Below are positions 7,915 to 15,002 of a stretch of DNA of 22,168 nucleotides, one piece after another. Every line of letters begins with the position of its first letter. Positions within the stretch are counted from its first letter, which is position 1. This DNA comes from Planctomycetota bacterium (GTDB lineage: Bacteria > Planctomycetota > UBA1135 > UBA2386): NCBI GenBank assembly GCA_016793305.1, contig JAEUHU010000474.1, positions 1 through 22,168 on the forward strand, in the 5' to 3' direction. The notes below the pieces were generated by a model, which was given only the letters and a program-made list of their open reading frames with translations, searched no databases and was not told the origin of the DNA. The position numbers were made by a program, and so were the translations under genes.

Positions 7915-8709
7915 ATGAACGCACCCCGCATCGCCAGCGCCAACAGGACCCGATCGGCCTCGATCGTGCTGTTCGCCTGCAGTCTGAGCCTCGGCCTGTC
8001 GGCCCAGGACAACGCCGAGGCCGTCGCCAACACGCGGGCCACGGTCGAGAAGTGGGTCGAGGCCCGCAACCTCGTCTCCAAGGAGCTGCGCGACTGGGCG
8101 CAGGGCAAGGAAGCGCTGGCCGCCCGCATGGACGTGGTGCGCCGCGACATCGAGAAGCTGCGCAAGGGCATCGCCGACGCAGAGGCCCAGGTCGTCGAGG
8201 CCGACAAGAAGCGGGCGACGCTGCTGGAGGACAACGAGCAGCGCAAGGCCGGAGCCGACCGGCTGACCACGCGCGTCGCCGAACTCGAGGCCCGGCTGGC
8301 GACGCAGTTGCCGCGCCTGCCGGAGCCGCTGCGCGACAAGCTCAAGCCGCTGACGCAGCGTCTGCCGCGTGCGGGCGAGACGACCAAGCAGTCGCTGGCC
8401 GAGCGCTGGCAGAACGTGGTCGGCGTGCTCAACGAGCTCGACAAGTGGCAGCGCGAGGTCGTGGTCACCAGCGAACTGCGGCAGCTCGGCGACGGCCAGA
8501 GCGTCGAGGTCGCGGTGCTCTACCTAGGCCTCGGCCAGGCGTTCTACGCCAGCGGCAACGGCAAGGTCGCCGGCTTCGGCCACCCGACCGCCGACGGCTG
8601 GCAGTGGAAGCAGGCCAACGAACTGGCCGCCGAGGTGCTGCGCACGATCGCCATCTACAAGAACGAGCAGGTCGCCGCGTTCGTGCGACTGCCGGTGCAG
8701 GTGCTGTGA
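7915..8709 (+). CDS. DUF3450 family periplasmic coiled-coil protein
   Basis: This encodes 264 residues, the usual length for DUF3450. A signal peptide is visible (SIVLFACSLSLGLSA, cleavage near SA/QD). Residues about 45-125 form a heptad-rich coiled coil (KEALAARMDVVRRDIEKLRK, ARVAELEARL-type). A compact C-terminal part follows, with the motif LYLGLGQAFYASGNGKVAG and GWQWKQANELA. DUF3450 proteins are encoded directly upstream of TtpC/ExbB2/ExbD2/TonB2 genes in Vibrio and Shewanella-type clusters. Their role is taken to be an accessory of the TonB2 energy-transducing complex in the periplasm, but the molecular job is not established. The gene lies 19 bases after the receptor gene and 14 before the ttpC-like gene. 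Family membership is judged from length, architecture and context. Confidence 0.85.
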   Translation: MNAPRIASANRTRSASIVLFACSLSLGLSAQDNAEAVANTRATVEKWVEARNLVSKELRDWAQGKEALAARMDVVRRDIEKLRKGIADAEAQVVEADKKRATLLEDNEQRKAGADRLTTRVAELEARLATQLPRLPEPLRDKLKPLTQRLPRAGETTKQSLAERWQNVVGVLNELDKWQREVVVTSELRQLGDGQSVEVAVLYLGLGQAFYASGNGKVAGFGHPTADGWQWKQANELAAEVLRTIAIYKNEQVAAFVRLPVQVL

Positions 8710-8714
8710 AGGAG
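8709..8714 (+). promoter_or_regulatory. Ribosome binding site for the ttpC-like gene
   Basis: AAGGAG begins on the last base of the preceding stop codon and sits nine bases before the ATG at 8724. It decides for that ATG over the overlapping in-frame GTG at 8706 and all earlier in-frame starts. Confidence 0.7.
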
Positions 8715-8723
8715 CCGAACGCC

Positions 8724-10196
8724 ATGACCCCACGATCCACGTTCCCGTTCGCCCTGGCGCTGCTCGGTGTCGCGACTGCCGCCGGCGCCCAGCAGGGCGG
8801 TTCGACGCCGGCCACGCCGACCCCGGCCGTCGCCACCCAGGACCCGCCGTCGTTCGCGACCGCGAGCGCCGACCTGCAGCAGCAGCTCGCCGCGGCGCTG
8901 GCCGAACTGACCGCCGTGCGCGAGCGCATCACCGCCGAGAAGCTGCCGATGGCGCAGCAGCTGCGCGACCTCGAGCAGGAGCTGCTGGCCGTGCGCGGCG
9001 AGTACCAGCAGGCGGCGCGGCTCGTCGACACGCGTTCGCTCGACTTGAGCAACCTGACGGCCGAACTGGCGCAGCGCAAGGACCAGGCGAGCTACCTCTC
9101 GAACCTGCTGACCGAGTACGGCCGCAACTTCGAGTCGCGGCTGCACATCGCCGAACTGCAGCGCCAGCGCGAACCGCTGCAGGCGGCGCGACTGGTCCTC
9201 GAGGACGGCAAGAGCGACCAGGACGCCGTGTTCGGCAAGCAGGTCGACGTCGTCGCCGCGGCGCTGGCGCGGGTCGAGGACGTGCTCGGCGGCACACGCT
9301 TCCAGGGCCAGGCGGTCGACAGCGGCGGCGTCGTGCGCACCGGCACGTTCGTGCTGTTCGGCCCCGGCGCGATCTTCCGCAGCGCCGACGGCCAGGAGAT
9401 CGGCACCGTCGAGCAGCGGCTCGGCTCGCTCGAGCCGGCGGTGGTGCCGTTCAAGAACCCGGCCGACCGCGAAGCGGCGGCGGCGGTGGCGCTCGGCACC
9501 GGCAACCAGCTGCCGTTCGACCCGACGCTCGGCAACGCCACCAAGGCGGCGGCGATCGAGGAGACCTGGGTCGAGCACGTGCTGAAGGGCGGCCCGGTGA
9601 TGTGGCCGATCTTCGCGTTGGCCGGGGCGGCGCTGCTGGTCGTGCTGGCCAAGTGGCTGTCGATGGCGTTCGTGCGCCGGCCGCAGCGCAAGGCGGTCGA
9701 CCACCTGCTCGACGCCGTGCGCAGCGGCCAGAAGCAGCTCGCCGTCGACCACGCCGAAGCGGTCGGCGGCCCCGCCGGGGCCATGCTGAAGGCGGGAGCA
9801 GAGCACCTCGGCGAGCCGCGCGAGCTGGTCGAGGAGGTGATGTTCGAACAGGTCCTGCAGACGCGCCTTCGTTTGAACGGCTGGCTGCCGTTCGTCGCGA
9901 TCTGTGCGACCTCGGCGCCGCTGCTCGGCCTGCTCGGCACGGTCACCGGCATCATGAACACGTTCACCTTGATGACCGTCTACGGCACCGGCGATCCGAA
10001 GACGCTGTCGAGCGGCATCAGTGAAGCGCTGATCACGACCGAGTACGGGTTGATCGTCGCGATCCCGTCGCTGCTGCTGCACGCGTTCCTGTCGCGGCGG
10101 GCCAAGGGCATCGTCGACGACATGGAGAAGGCGGCGGTCGCCTTCCTGAACCAGGTGCGCAAGGGCGAGCCGGCCGCGGCCGCCGAGGTGGCCTGA
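8724..10196 (+). CDS. ttpC: TtpC-like protein: periplasmic coiled coil fused to a MotA/TolQ/ExbB proton-channel domain
   Basis: The ATG at 8724 gives 490 residues. A signal peptide (FPFALALLGVATAAGAQ) precedes a glutamine- and alanine-rich segment, then a coiled coil (about 50-135, LQQQLAAALAELTAVRERI and DLEQELLAVRGEYQQAARL). A small beta part follows (about 190-250, TFVLFGPGAIFRSADGQEIG). The C-terminal third is a canonical ExbB/TolQ domain: first membrane helix about 292-318 (VMWPIFALAGAALLVVLAKW), second about 388-418 ([20 protein letters not shown]) and third about 436-461 (LITTEYGLIVAIPSLLLHAF). This architecture is that of TtpC, required for TonB2-dependent iron uptake in Vibrio, where it works beside ExbB2, ExbD2 and TonB2. 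It probably forms a mixed complex with the ExbB encoded one base downstream. Confidence 0.92.
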   Translation: MTPRSTFPFALALLGVATAAGAQQGGSTPATPTPAVATQDPPSFATASADLQQQLAAALAELTAVRERITAEKLPMAQQLRDLEQELLAVRGEYQQAARLVDTRSLDLSNLTAELAQRKDQASYLSNLLTEYGRNFESRLHIAELQRQREPLQAARLVLEDGKSDQDAVFGKQVDVVAAALARVEDVLGGTRFQGQAVDSGGVVRTGTFVLFGPGAIFRSADGQEIGTVEQRLGSLEPAVVPFKNPADREAAAAVALGTGNQLPFDPTLGNATKAAAIEETWVEHVLKGGPVMWPIFALAGAALLVVLAKWLSMAFVRRPQRKAVDHLLDAVRSGQKQLAVDHAEAVGGPAGAMLKAGAEHLGEPRELVEEVMFEQVLQTRLRLNGWLPFVAICATSAPLLGLLGTVTGIMNTFTLMTVYGTGDPKTLSSGISEALITTEYGLIVAIPSLLLHAFLSRRAKGIVDDMEKAAVAFLNQVRKGEPAAAAEVA

Positions 10197-10197
10197 C

Positions 10198-10863
10198 GTG
10201 ATCGCCACCGCACCGCAAGCCGCTGCCCCGTCGTTCGCCGAGCGCCTGCAGGCGTTCTGGGCGACGGCGTGGGACATCTGGGTCGCCGGCGGCTGGGCGA
10301 TGATCCCGATCGCGATCGTCGCGGCGCTGATGTTCGGCGTCGGCCTGCGCGTCTGGCTCGGCCTGCTCGGCAAGGGGCATCGCGCCACGCCGGAGAAGGT
10401 CTGGCGGCTGTGGCTCACCAACCCCGACCATCGGGAAGGGCCGATCGGCGAACTGCTGGACGAGGTCGCCGACGAGCCGTCGATCGAGGCTTCGGCGGCC
10501 GCGTTCGTCGGCCTGCGCGCCGCCGAGGTGGCGCCGTTCGAACGCGACCTGAAGGTGATGAAGGTCTGCATCGCCGCCGGCCCGCTGTTCGGGCTGCTCG
10601 GCACGGTGACCGGCATGCTCGGCACGTTCGGCGCGCTCGCAGCCGGTGCCGGCGGCGAGAAGACCATGGCGGCGATCGCGAAGGGCATCAGCGAAGCGCT
10701 GATCACCACCGAGACCGGCCTCGTCGTGGCGCTGCCGGGCCTGTTCTTCCACTACCAGCTGGCGCGGCAGAAGGAGCGCTACGCGGCGTTCCTCGCCCAC
10801 CTGGAGACGGTCTGCACGCAGCACCTCCATCGCCGCCTCGGCGGGGCCGCGAAGGTCGCCTGA
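10198..10863 (+). CDS. exbB: ExbB-type biopolymer transport protein
   Basis: This encodes 221 residues from the GTG at 10198, one base after the stop of the ttpC-like gene, so translation is probably coupled. It is an inner-membrane MotA/TolQ/ExbB channel protein that uses the proton gradient with ExbD to energise TonB. Three helices are visible: about 30-57 ([20 protein letters not shown]), about 120-148 ([20 protein letters not shown]) and about 166-190 ([20 protein letters not shown]). The [13 protein letters not shown] signature and the Thr-Glu-Thr-Gly segment are family hallmarks. It is short, without the periplasmic extension of its upstream paralogue, which matches ExbB2 of TonB2 systems. 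Confidence 0.95.
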   Translation: MIATAPQAAAPSFAERLQAFWATAWDIWVAGGWAMIPIAIVAALMFGVGLRVWLGLLGKGHRATPEKVWRLWLTNPDHREGPIGELLDEVADEPSIEASAAAFVGLRAAEVAPFERDLKVMKVCIAAGPLFGLLGTVTGMLGTFGALAAGAGGEKTMAAIAKGISEALITTETGLVVALPGLFFHYQLARQKERYAAFLAHLETVCTQHLHRRLGGAAKVA

Positions 10864-10894
10864 ACAGGTCGACCCCACACGACTCGAGACACAC

Positions 10895-10900
10895 AAGGAG
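10895..10900 (+). promoter_or_regulatory. Strong ribosome binding site for exbD
   Basis: AAGGAG stands six bases before the ATG at 10907. The 43-base gap here is the longest inside the exbB-to-TPR part of the operon. An independent strong site may help set the ExbD level relative to the two ExbB-family proteins. Confidence 0.7.
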
Positions 10901-10906
10901 CACATC

Positions 10907-11311
10907 ATGGGACGTTTCAGCCAGGGTTCGGCGGACGAGGGCAACGACGTCGGCATCGACATGTCGCCGATGATCGACTGCGTCTTCATCCTGCTGATCT
11001 TCTTCATCGTCACGACGACCTTCGTCGAGGAGACGGGCGTCGAGGTCGACAAGCCGCAGGCCGCGTCGGCGGTTCAGCTCGAGAAGACCAGCATCCTGAT
11101 CGCGCTGACCAAGGACGGCCAGATCGTCTACGGCGGCAAGGAGATCGGCATCAGCGGCGTGCAGGCGCTGGTGCGTCGCATGCAGCAGAAGGAGAAGGTG
11201 CCGTGCGTCGTGCAGGCCGACGCGGCGGCCTCCGCCGGTCTGCTGACGCGCGTGATCGACGAGTGCAAACTCGCCGGCGCCGAGAAGGTCAGCATCGCCA
11301 CGAGGCGCTGA
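10907..11311 (+). CDS. exbD: ExbD-type biopolymer transport protein
   Basis: This encodes 134 residues, the normal size for ExbD/TolR. A short cytoplasmic tail leads into the single membrane helix ([20 protein letters not shown]). Asp24 lies in the helix at the position of the essential proton-carrying aspartate of ExbD. The periplasmic domain (about 45-134) has the usual fold pattern, with [18 protein letters not shown] near its start and [11 protein letters not shown] at the end. With the ExbB proteins it forms the proton-driven motor that powers TonB. Only one ExbD is encoded for two ExbB-family subunits, as in TonB2 clusters. Confidence 0.95.
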   Translation: MGRFSQGSADEGNDVGIDMSPMIDCVFILLIFFIVTTTFVEETGVEVDKPQAASAVQLEKTSILIALTKDGQIVYGGKEIGISGVQALVRRMQQKEKVPCVVQADAAASAGLLTRVIDECKLAGAEKVSIATRR

Positions 11312-11314
11312 GGC

Positions 11315-11983
11315 ATGGACCGTTCGACGCCTCGCTCGGGCTTCGCGAAGGTGTGGCGACTGTCGGTCGCCACGGGCGGAGCCATGCTGATGATGCTCGC
11401 CTGCTTCCTGCTGCTGCCGGTGCTGCAGGCGATCAGCGCCACGGTGCCGAAGGACCTCGAGCTGCGTGAGGTCGACACGGCAGCGCTGCCGCCGCCACCG
11501 CCGCCGATCGAGGAGGAGAAGCAGGAAGAGAAGCCACCCGAGGACGCCAAGCCCCCGGAGATGGTCGAGTCGGCGCCGCCGCTCGACCTGGCCCAGCTCG
11601 AGCTGGCGTTGAACCCCGGCACCGGCGGCGGCGACCTCGCCGGCGACTACGCGATCAAGATCCAGGGGCTCGCCGCGGCCGGCGGCGGCAAGGAGGGCGA
11701 CGACCTGTTCTCGCTCGCCGACCTCGACCAGAAGCCGCGCGTGCTGTTCCAGCAGCAGCCCGTGCTGACGGCCCAGCTGCGCAAGCGCATGCCGGCGACC
11801 GTGAACGTGGTGTTCACCGTCGACGAGCAGGGGCGCGTCGACGGTCCGCGGGTGCAGACCAGCAGCGACGCCGAGTTCGAAGCGGCGGCGCTGGCGGCGA
11901 TCCGCCAGTGGAAGTTCGAACCGGGCAAACGCGCCGGCAAGCCGGTGCGGTTCCGCATGCGCCAACCGATGACCTTCAAGTGA
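11315..11983 (+). CDS. tonB: TonB energy transducer, short TonB2 type
   Basis: This encodes 222 residues, starting three bases after the exbD stop. An N-terminal membrane helix (about 22-42, GGAMLMMLACFLLLPVLQAI) is followed by a proline/glutamate-rich spacer (ALPPPPPPIEEEKQEEKPPE) that spans the periplasm. The C-terminal domain (about 155-222) carries the standard TonB pattern: a VNVVFTVDEQGRVDGPRV strand pair, a helix with AALAAIRQWKFEPGKRAGKP, and a final strand. It contacts the receptor TonB box (EEFVVQD) and transmits energy from ExbB/ExbD. The protein is shorter than E. coli TonB, as expected for TonB2, and that shorter reach may be why such systems carry TtpC and DUF3450 helpers (inference). 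Confidence 0.95.
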   Translation: MDRSTPRSGFAKVWRLSVATGGAMLMMLACFLLLPVLQAISATVPKDLELREVDTAALPPPPPPIEEEKQEEKPPEDAKPPEMVESAPPLDLAQLELALNPGTGGGDLAGDYAIKIQGLAAAGGGKEGDDLFSLADLDQKPRVLFQQQPVLTAQLRKRMPATVNVVFTVDEQGRVDGPRVQTSSDAEFEAAALAAIRQWKFEPGKRAGKPVRFRMRQPMTFK

Positions 11984-11991
11984 GGACCTAC

Positions 11992-13398
11992 GTGACGACT
12001 ACTCTCTCCCGGTTCCTGTGGGCGACGCTGCTGTGCGGCGTCGCCGCCACCCTCGCGCCGGCGCAGGTGCCGGCCGCTCCCGAGCTCGACGCGGCGGTCG
12101 CCGCGCTGTTCCGCTCGCCCGGCTTCCAGCAGCGCTTCGCCGAGAGCTACCTCGCCGACACCGAGGTCGAGCCGGCGATCACCGACGACGACCGTGACGT
12201 GCTGGCCGAGGTGAGCACCCTGCTCGCTCGGCCGGTCGAGCAGGGCGGGCCGGGCACCGACCAGGCGATCGCCCTGTTGCAGCAGAACGTCGGGCCGGCG
12301 GCGAGTGCGGTGTTCGACTTCACGCTCGCCAACCTGCTGGCGCAGAAGGAACGCGTCGCCGAGGCGGTGGCGGCCTACCAGTCGGCGGTGGCGAAGAAGC
12401 CGAAGTTCCGCCGCGCCTGGAACAACCTCGGCCTCCTGCAGGTGAAGACCGGCGACCACCGCGGGGCGGCGCAGGCGCTGGCGCGGGTGCTCGAGCTCGG
12501 CGGCGGCAACGCGTTCACCTACGGGTTGCTCGGCGTGTCGCTCGGCAACCTCGACGACCACCTGGCGGCCGAGTCCGCCTACCGGATGGCGTCGCTGCTC
12601 GACCCGCTGACCGTCGACTGGCGGCTCGGGCTGGCGCGTTCGTTCTTCAAGCAGCGACGCTTCGCCGAGGCGGCAACGCTGTGCGGCACGTTGATCGCGG
12701 GCAATCCCGATCGCGCCGACCTGTGGCTGCTGCAGGCCAACGCGTTCGTCGGCATGAACGAGCCGAAGAAGGCGATCGAGAACCTCGAGCTGGTCGACAA
12801 GCTCGGCAAGGCGACCGCCGACAGCCTCAACCTGCTCGGCGACGTCTACGTCAACGAGGACCTGCCCGACCTCGCCGCGTCAGCCTACGAGCGGGCGATG
12901 GCGAAGGACCAGAAGGGCGACCCGCAGCGGGCGCTGCGCGCGGCGAGAGCGCTGGCGGCGCGTTCGGCGCACACCGAGTGCGAGCGGCTGCTCACCGCGA
13001 TCGGCAAGCACTACGCGGCGAAGCTCGACGAGACGGCGAAGAAGGAGATCCTGAAGCTGCAGGCCCGGCTGGCCGTCGCGCGTGGTTCCGGCGAGGAGGA
13101 GGCGAAGATCCTCGAACAGGTGGTCGCGCTCGATCCACTCGACGGCGAGGCGCTGCTGCTGCTCGGCCAGTGGTGCGCGCGTTCGGGCAAGCCCGAGCAG
13201 GCGGTGCTGCACTACGAACGGGCCGCCGGGCTGCCGGCGTTCGAGGCCGATGCCAAGGTGCGCCATGCGCAGTTGCTGGTCGGCCAAGGCAAGTACTCGG
13301 AAGCCGTGCCGTTGCTCAAGCGGGCGCAGCAGCTGAAGCCGCGCGACCACGTGCAGCAGTACCTGGAGCAGGTCGAACGCTCGGTGACGGGCAAGTAG
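11992..13398 (+). CDS. Secreted TPR protein, last gene of the TonB operon
   Basis: The GTG at 11992 is preceded by AGGA at a spacing of five and begins a signal peptide (LWATLLCGVAATLAPAQ), giving 468 residues. In-frame starts at 11980 and 11908 lie at or before the tonB stop and are less likely. The mature protein is built from tetratricopeptide repeats; clear units include AVAKKPKFRRAWNNLGLLQV, ALARVLELGGGNAFTYGLLG, AESAYRMASLLDPLTVDWRL and AVPLLKRAQQLKPRDH. Vibrio and Shewanella TonB2 clusters end with a TPR protein in the same place, so this is probably the equivalent periplasmic scaffold. Its exact function there is not settled. The operon appears to end here. Confidence 0.9.
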   Translation: MTTTLSRFLWATLLCGVAATLAPAQVPAAPELDAAVAALFRSPGFQQRFAESYLADTEVEPAITDDDRDVLAEVSTLLARPVEQGGPGTDQAIALLQQNVGPAASAVFDFTLANLLAQKERVAEAVAAYQSAVAKKPKFRRAWNNLGLLQVKTGDHRGAAQALARVLELGGGNAFTYGLLGVSLGNLDDHLAAESAYRMASLLDPLTVDWRLGLARSFFKQRRFAEAATLCGTLIAGNPDRADLWLLQANAFVGMNEPKKAIENLELVDKLGKATADSLNLLGDVYVNEDLPDLAASAYERAMAKDQKGDPQRALRAARALAARSAHTECERLLTAIGKHYAAKLDETAKKEILKLQARLAVARGSGEEEAKILEQVVALDPLDGEALLLLGQWCARSGKPEQAVLHYERAAGLPAFEADAKVRHAQLLVGQGKYSEAVPLLKRAQQLKPRDHVQQYLEQVERSVTGK

Positions 13399-13442
13399 TC
13401 GCTGGCGCGCAGCCGGAGGAGCCGTCGGCTACCTTCCCGCCG

Positions 13443-13925
13443 ATGAACCTCACCGGCACGTGGGATGGGGAGTACACCTACGGGGACGGCTAGGGCTCCG
13501 AGGCCGGGAAGAGCGTGCCGTTCCGTCTGGTGCTGACCGAGGCCGGCCCGCTCCGCTGGCTGGGCCTTGCTCGCCTCACCGGGAGCGTGCGGGAAGACTC
13601 GCTGCGGGGCGGCTTCCCTGCTCCAGGCAGGGTCGACGGTCGACGTCGCGGGCGCCGGATCGGCTTCCTGAAGACGATGCCCGAGAACTACGTGTGCGAC
13701 GAGGACGGGAAGATGACCGACTTGTTCGAGGCCCTGGCGAAGGAAGCCGATACACGCGACTTCCAGCTATCGCCCCATCGCATCGCCTACGAAGGGGCGG
13801 TCCTCGACGACGGGACGCGGCTCGGAGGGCAGTGGCGCATCCAGCCGACCTGGGTTCTCGCTGGGGAAGAGGTCTTCCAGTTGGCGGGGGAAGGCACGGG
13901 CACCTGGTCGGCGCGGCGCCGCTGA
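13443..13925 (+). pseudogene. Small conserved-looking protein interrupted by an in-frame amber codon
   Basis: Starting at the ATG at 13443, one frame reads through 160 codons to the TGA at 13923-13925. A single TAG at 13491-13493 is the only internal stop. Before it the frame reads LTGTWDGEYTYGDG, and after it GSEAGKSVPFRLVL, GRRIGFLKTMPENYVCDEDG, RIAYEGAVLDDGTRLGGQWR and GEGTGTWSAR. Both halves fit one small beta-barrel-like protein that opens and closes with similar TGTW strands. A tyrosine codon (TAC) changed to TAG would explain the break, since GDGYG fits the pattern. Alternatives are a sequencing error, stop readthrough, or re-initiation at the GTG at 13515 producing 136 residues. I have no function to offer. 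Confidence 0.65.
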
Positions 13926-13969
13926 GACGACTCCCGACGACGCCGGTGCTGGTGCTCGCGTCCCACCCG

Positions 13970-14068
13970 GGCGGGGCGGTATGCAGTCCGCCATGTCGAT
14001 TGGTACGTGGCGCCCGGCGACGGCGACTTCCCTGTTGCGCGTCGGCAGTGGTGTGCCGAGGTGAACGA
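13970..14068 (+). other. Possible coding remnant before the PIG-L gene
   Basis: In the same frame as the broken gene, after its stop, the DNA reads RYAVRHVDWYVAPGDGDFPV and then ARRQWCAEVNECPIP. This has the composition of real protein rather than random GC-rich translation, but it lacks a good start and merges into the PIG-L gene. It could be the tail of a lost gene or chance. The remainder of 13926-14068 shows nothing else, apart from the purine-rich GAGGTGA just before the ATG at 14069. Confidence 0.25.
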
Positions 14069-14917
14069 ATGCCCGATCCCCGCCCAGACGACCCGAGCCC
14101 CCTCGACCCGAGAACCGCAGCGACGCTGGCTCTGTCGCAGTGGCAGCAGCTGCACCTGCGCCACCTCGCGCATCGCCGGATCAAGGCACCGCCGTTCGCG
14201 GAACGGGTCGTGGTGCTGATCCCGCACCCCGACGACGAAGTGCTCGGCCTCGGCGGCACGCTGCTGCGGCTGCGCGGCCGCGCGCAGGTCGAACTCGTCT
14301 ACCTGACCGACGGCCGCATCGGTGCTGGCGATCGCAGCGTCGAGGCGCAGATGGCGGCCACGCGCGCCGCCGAGGCGAGGGAGATCGCCGCGCGCCTCGG
14401 CGTGCCGGCCCCGGTGCTGGTCGGCTGCGACGAGCACACGTTCGCTGCGGCCGCGAACGAGCCGATGCTGGTGGCCAGGATCGCCGAGGTGCTGCAGCGC
14501 GTGCGGCCCGACGTGGTGTTCGCGCCGTTCCTCTGGGAAGCGCACGGCGACCATCGCTACGTCAACCATCTGCTCGCCGGAGCGATGCGCGCCACCGGGC
14601 TGCGGCCGGTCGTGTGCGGCTACGAGGTGTGGTCGATGGTGCCGCCGGGCTGGTGCATCGACGTCTCCGCCGAGCTGCCGGAGAAGCTCGAGCTGATGCG
14701 CTGCTACCGTTCGCAGATGGCGCTGTTCGACTACGCGACGATGGCGTGGACCCGTGCGTCGCTGCACGCCCCGCTGGTGCCCGGCGCCTCGGCGGTCGAG
14801 GTGTTCTGGCCGTGCCGCGGCGACAAGTTCGTCGAACTGGTGGGGGAGCTCGACCTCGCGAGCCCGGCGGCGCAGCGGACCATCGCCCTGCTGACCGTGC
14901 CCGAGACGATGCCGTGA
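14069..14917 (+). CDS. LmbE/PIG-L family zinc deacetylase
   Basis: The ATG at 14069, with GAGGTGA about five bases upstream, gives 282 residues. The open frame extends back to 13460 but only as a shadow of the broken gene. The family signature is plain: strand VVVLIPHPDDEVLGLGG with His53, Asp55, Asp56 and Glu57, followed by VELVYLTDGRIGAGDRS and the downstream metal-site motif AHGDHRYVNH with His159, Asp161 and His162. By analogy with MshB, His53, Asp56 and His162 should bind zinc, and Asp55 acts as the base. Members remove N-acetyl groups from GlcNAc-containing compounds, including mycothiol and bacillithiol precursors, GPI intermediates and antibiotics. Neighbours give no pathway, so the substrate is unknown. 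The protein is cytoplasmic, with no signal peptide. Confidence 0.9.
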   Translation: MPDPRPDDPSPLDPRTAATLALSQWQQLHLRHLAHRRIKAPPFAERVVVLIPHPDDEVLGLGGTLLRLRGRAQVELVYLTDGRIGAGDRSVEAQMAATRAAEAREIAARLGVPAPVLVGCDEHTFAAAANEPMLVARIAEVLQRVRPDVVFAPFLWEAHGDHRYVNHLLAGAMRATGLRPVVCGYEVWSMVPPGWCIDVSAELPEKLELMRCYRSQMALFDYATMAWTRASLHAPLVPGASAVEVFWPCRGDKFVELVGELDLASPAAQRTIALLTVPETMP

Positions 14918-14934
14918 GCCCATCGGCACGCGGG

Positions 14935-14963
14935 TTGAGTGCGCGTTGCCGGTTGCGTAGCGT
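14935..14963 (+). promoter_or_regulatory. Candidate sigma70-type promoter for serA
   Basis: TTGAGT (14935-14940) and TAGCGT (14958-14963) are separated by exactly 17 bases. The predicted transcript would start near 14970, about 33 bases before the serA ATG. The -35 box matches consensus at four positions and the -10 at three. No test was run for how often such matches occur here. Confidence 0.4.
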
Positions 14964-15002
14964 GCCGGGCCCGCGGCCCCTGTCGCGGTCCGAGGCCACC
15001 GC

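Noticed and set aside
6131..7918. A 595-codon plus-strand frame inside the receptor gene
   Set aside because: It is an out-of-frame, arginine-rich translation with no recognisable features; the receptor frame covers the same DNA with barrel strands.
5364..8468. A 1034-codon minus-strand frame opposite the TonB receptor gene
   Set aside because: It is an antisense shadow caused by strong third-position GC bias. It lacks any domain and crosses the junction of two well-supported plus-strand genes.
8655..10709. A 684-codon minus-strand frame opposite the ttpC-like and exbB genes
   Set aside because: It has biased composition without motifs and spans two adjacent, clearly recognised genes.
13411..13430. 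Terminator after the TPR gene (AGCCG/CGGCT)
   Set aside because: The stem is five pairs with a ten-base loop or a tiny palindrome, without a T-run. The operon end is inferred from gene context instead.
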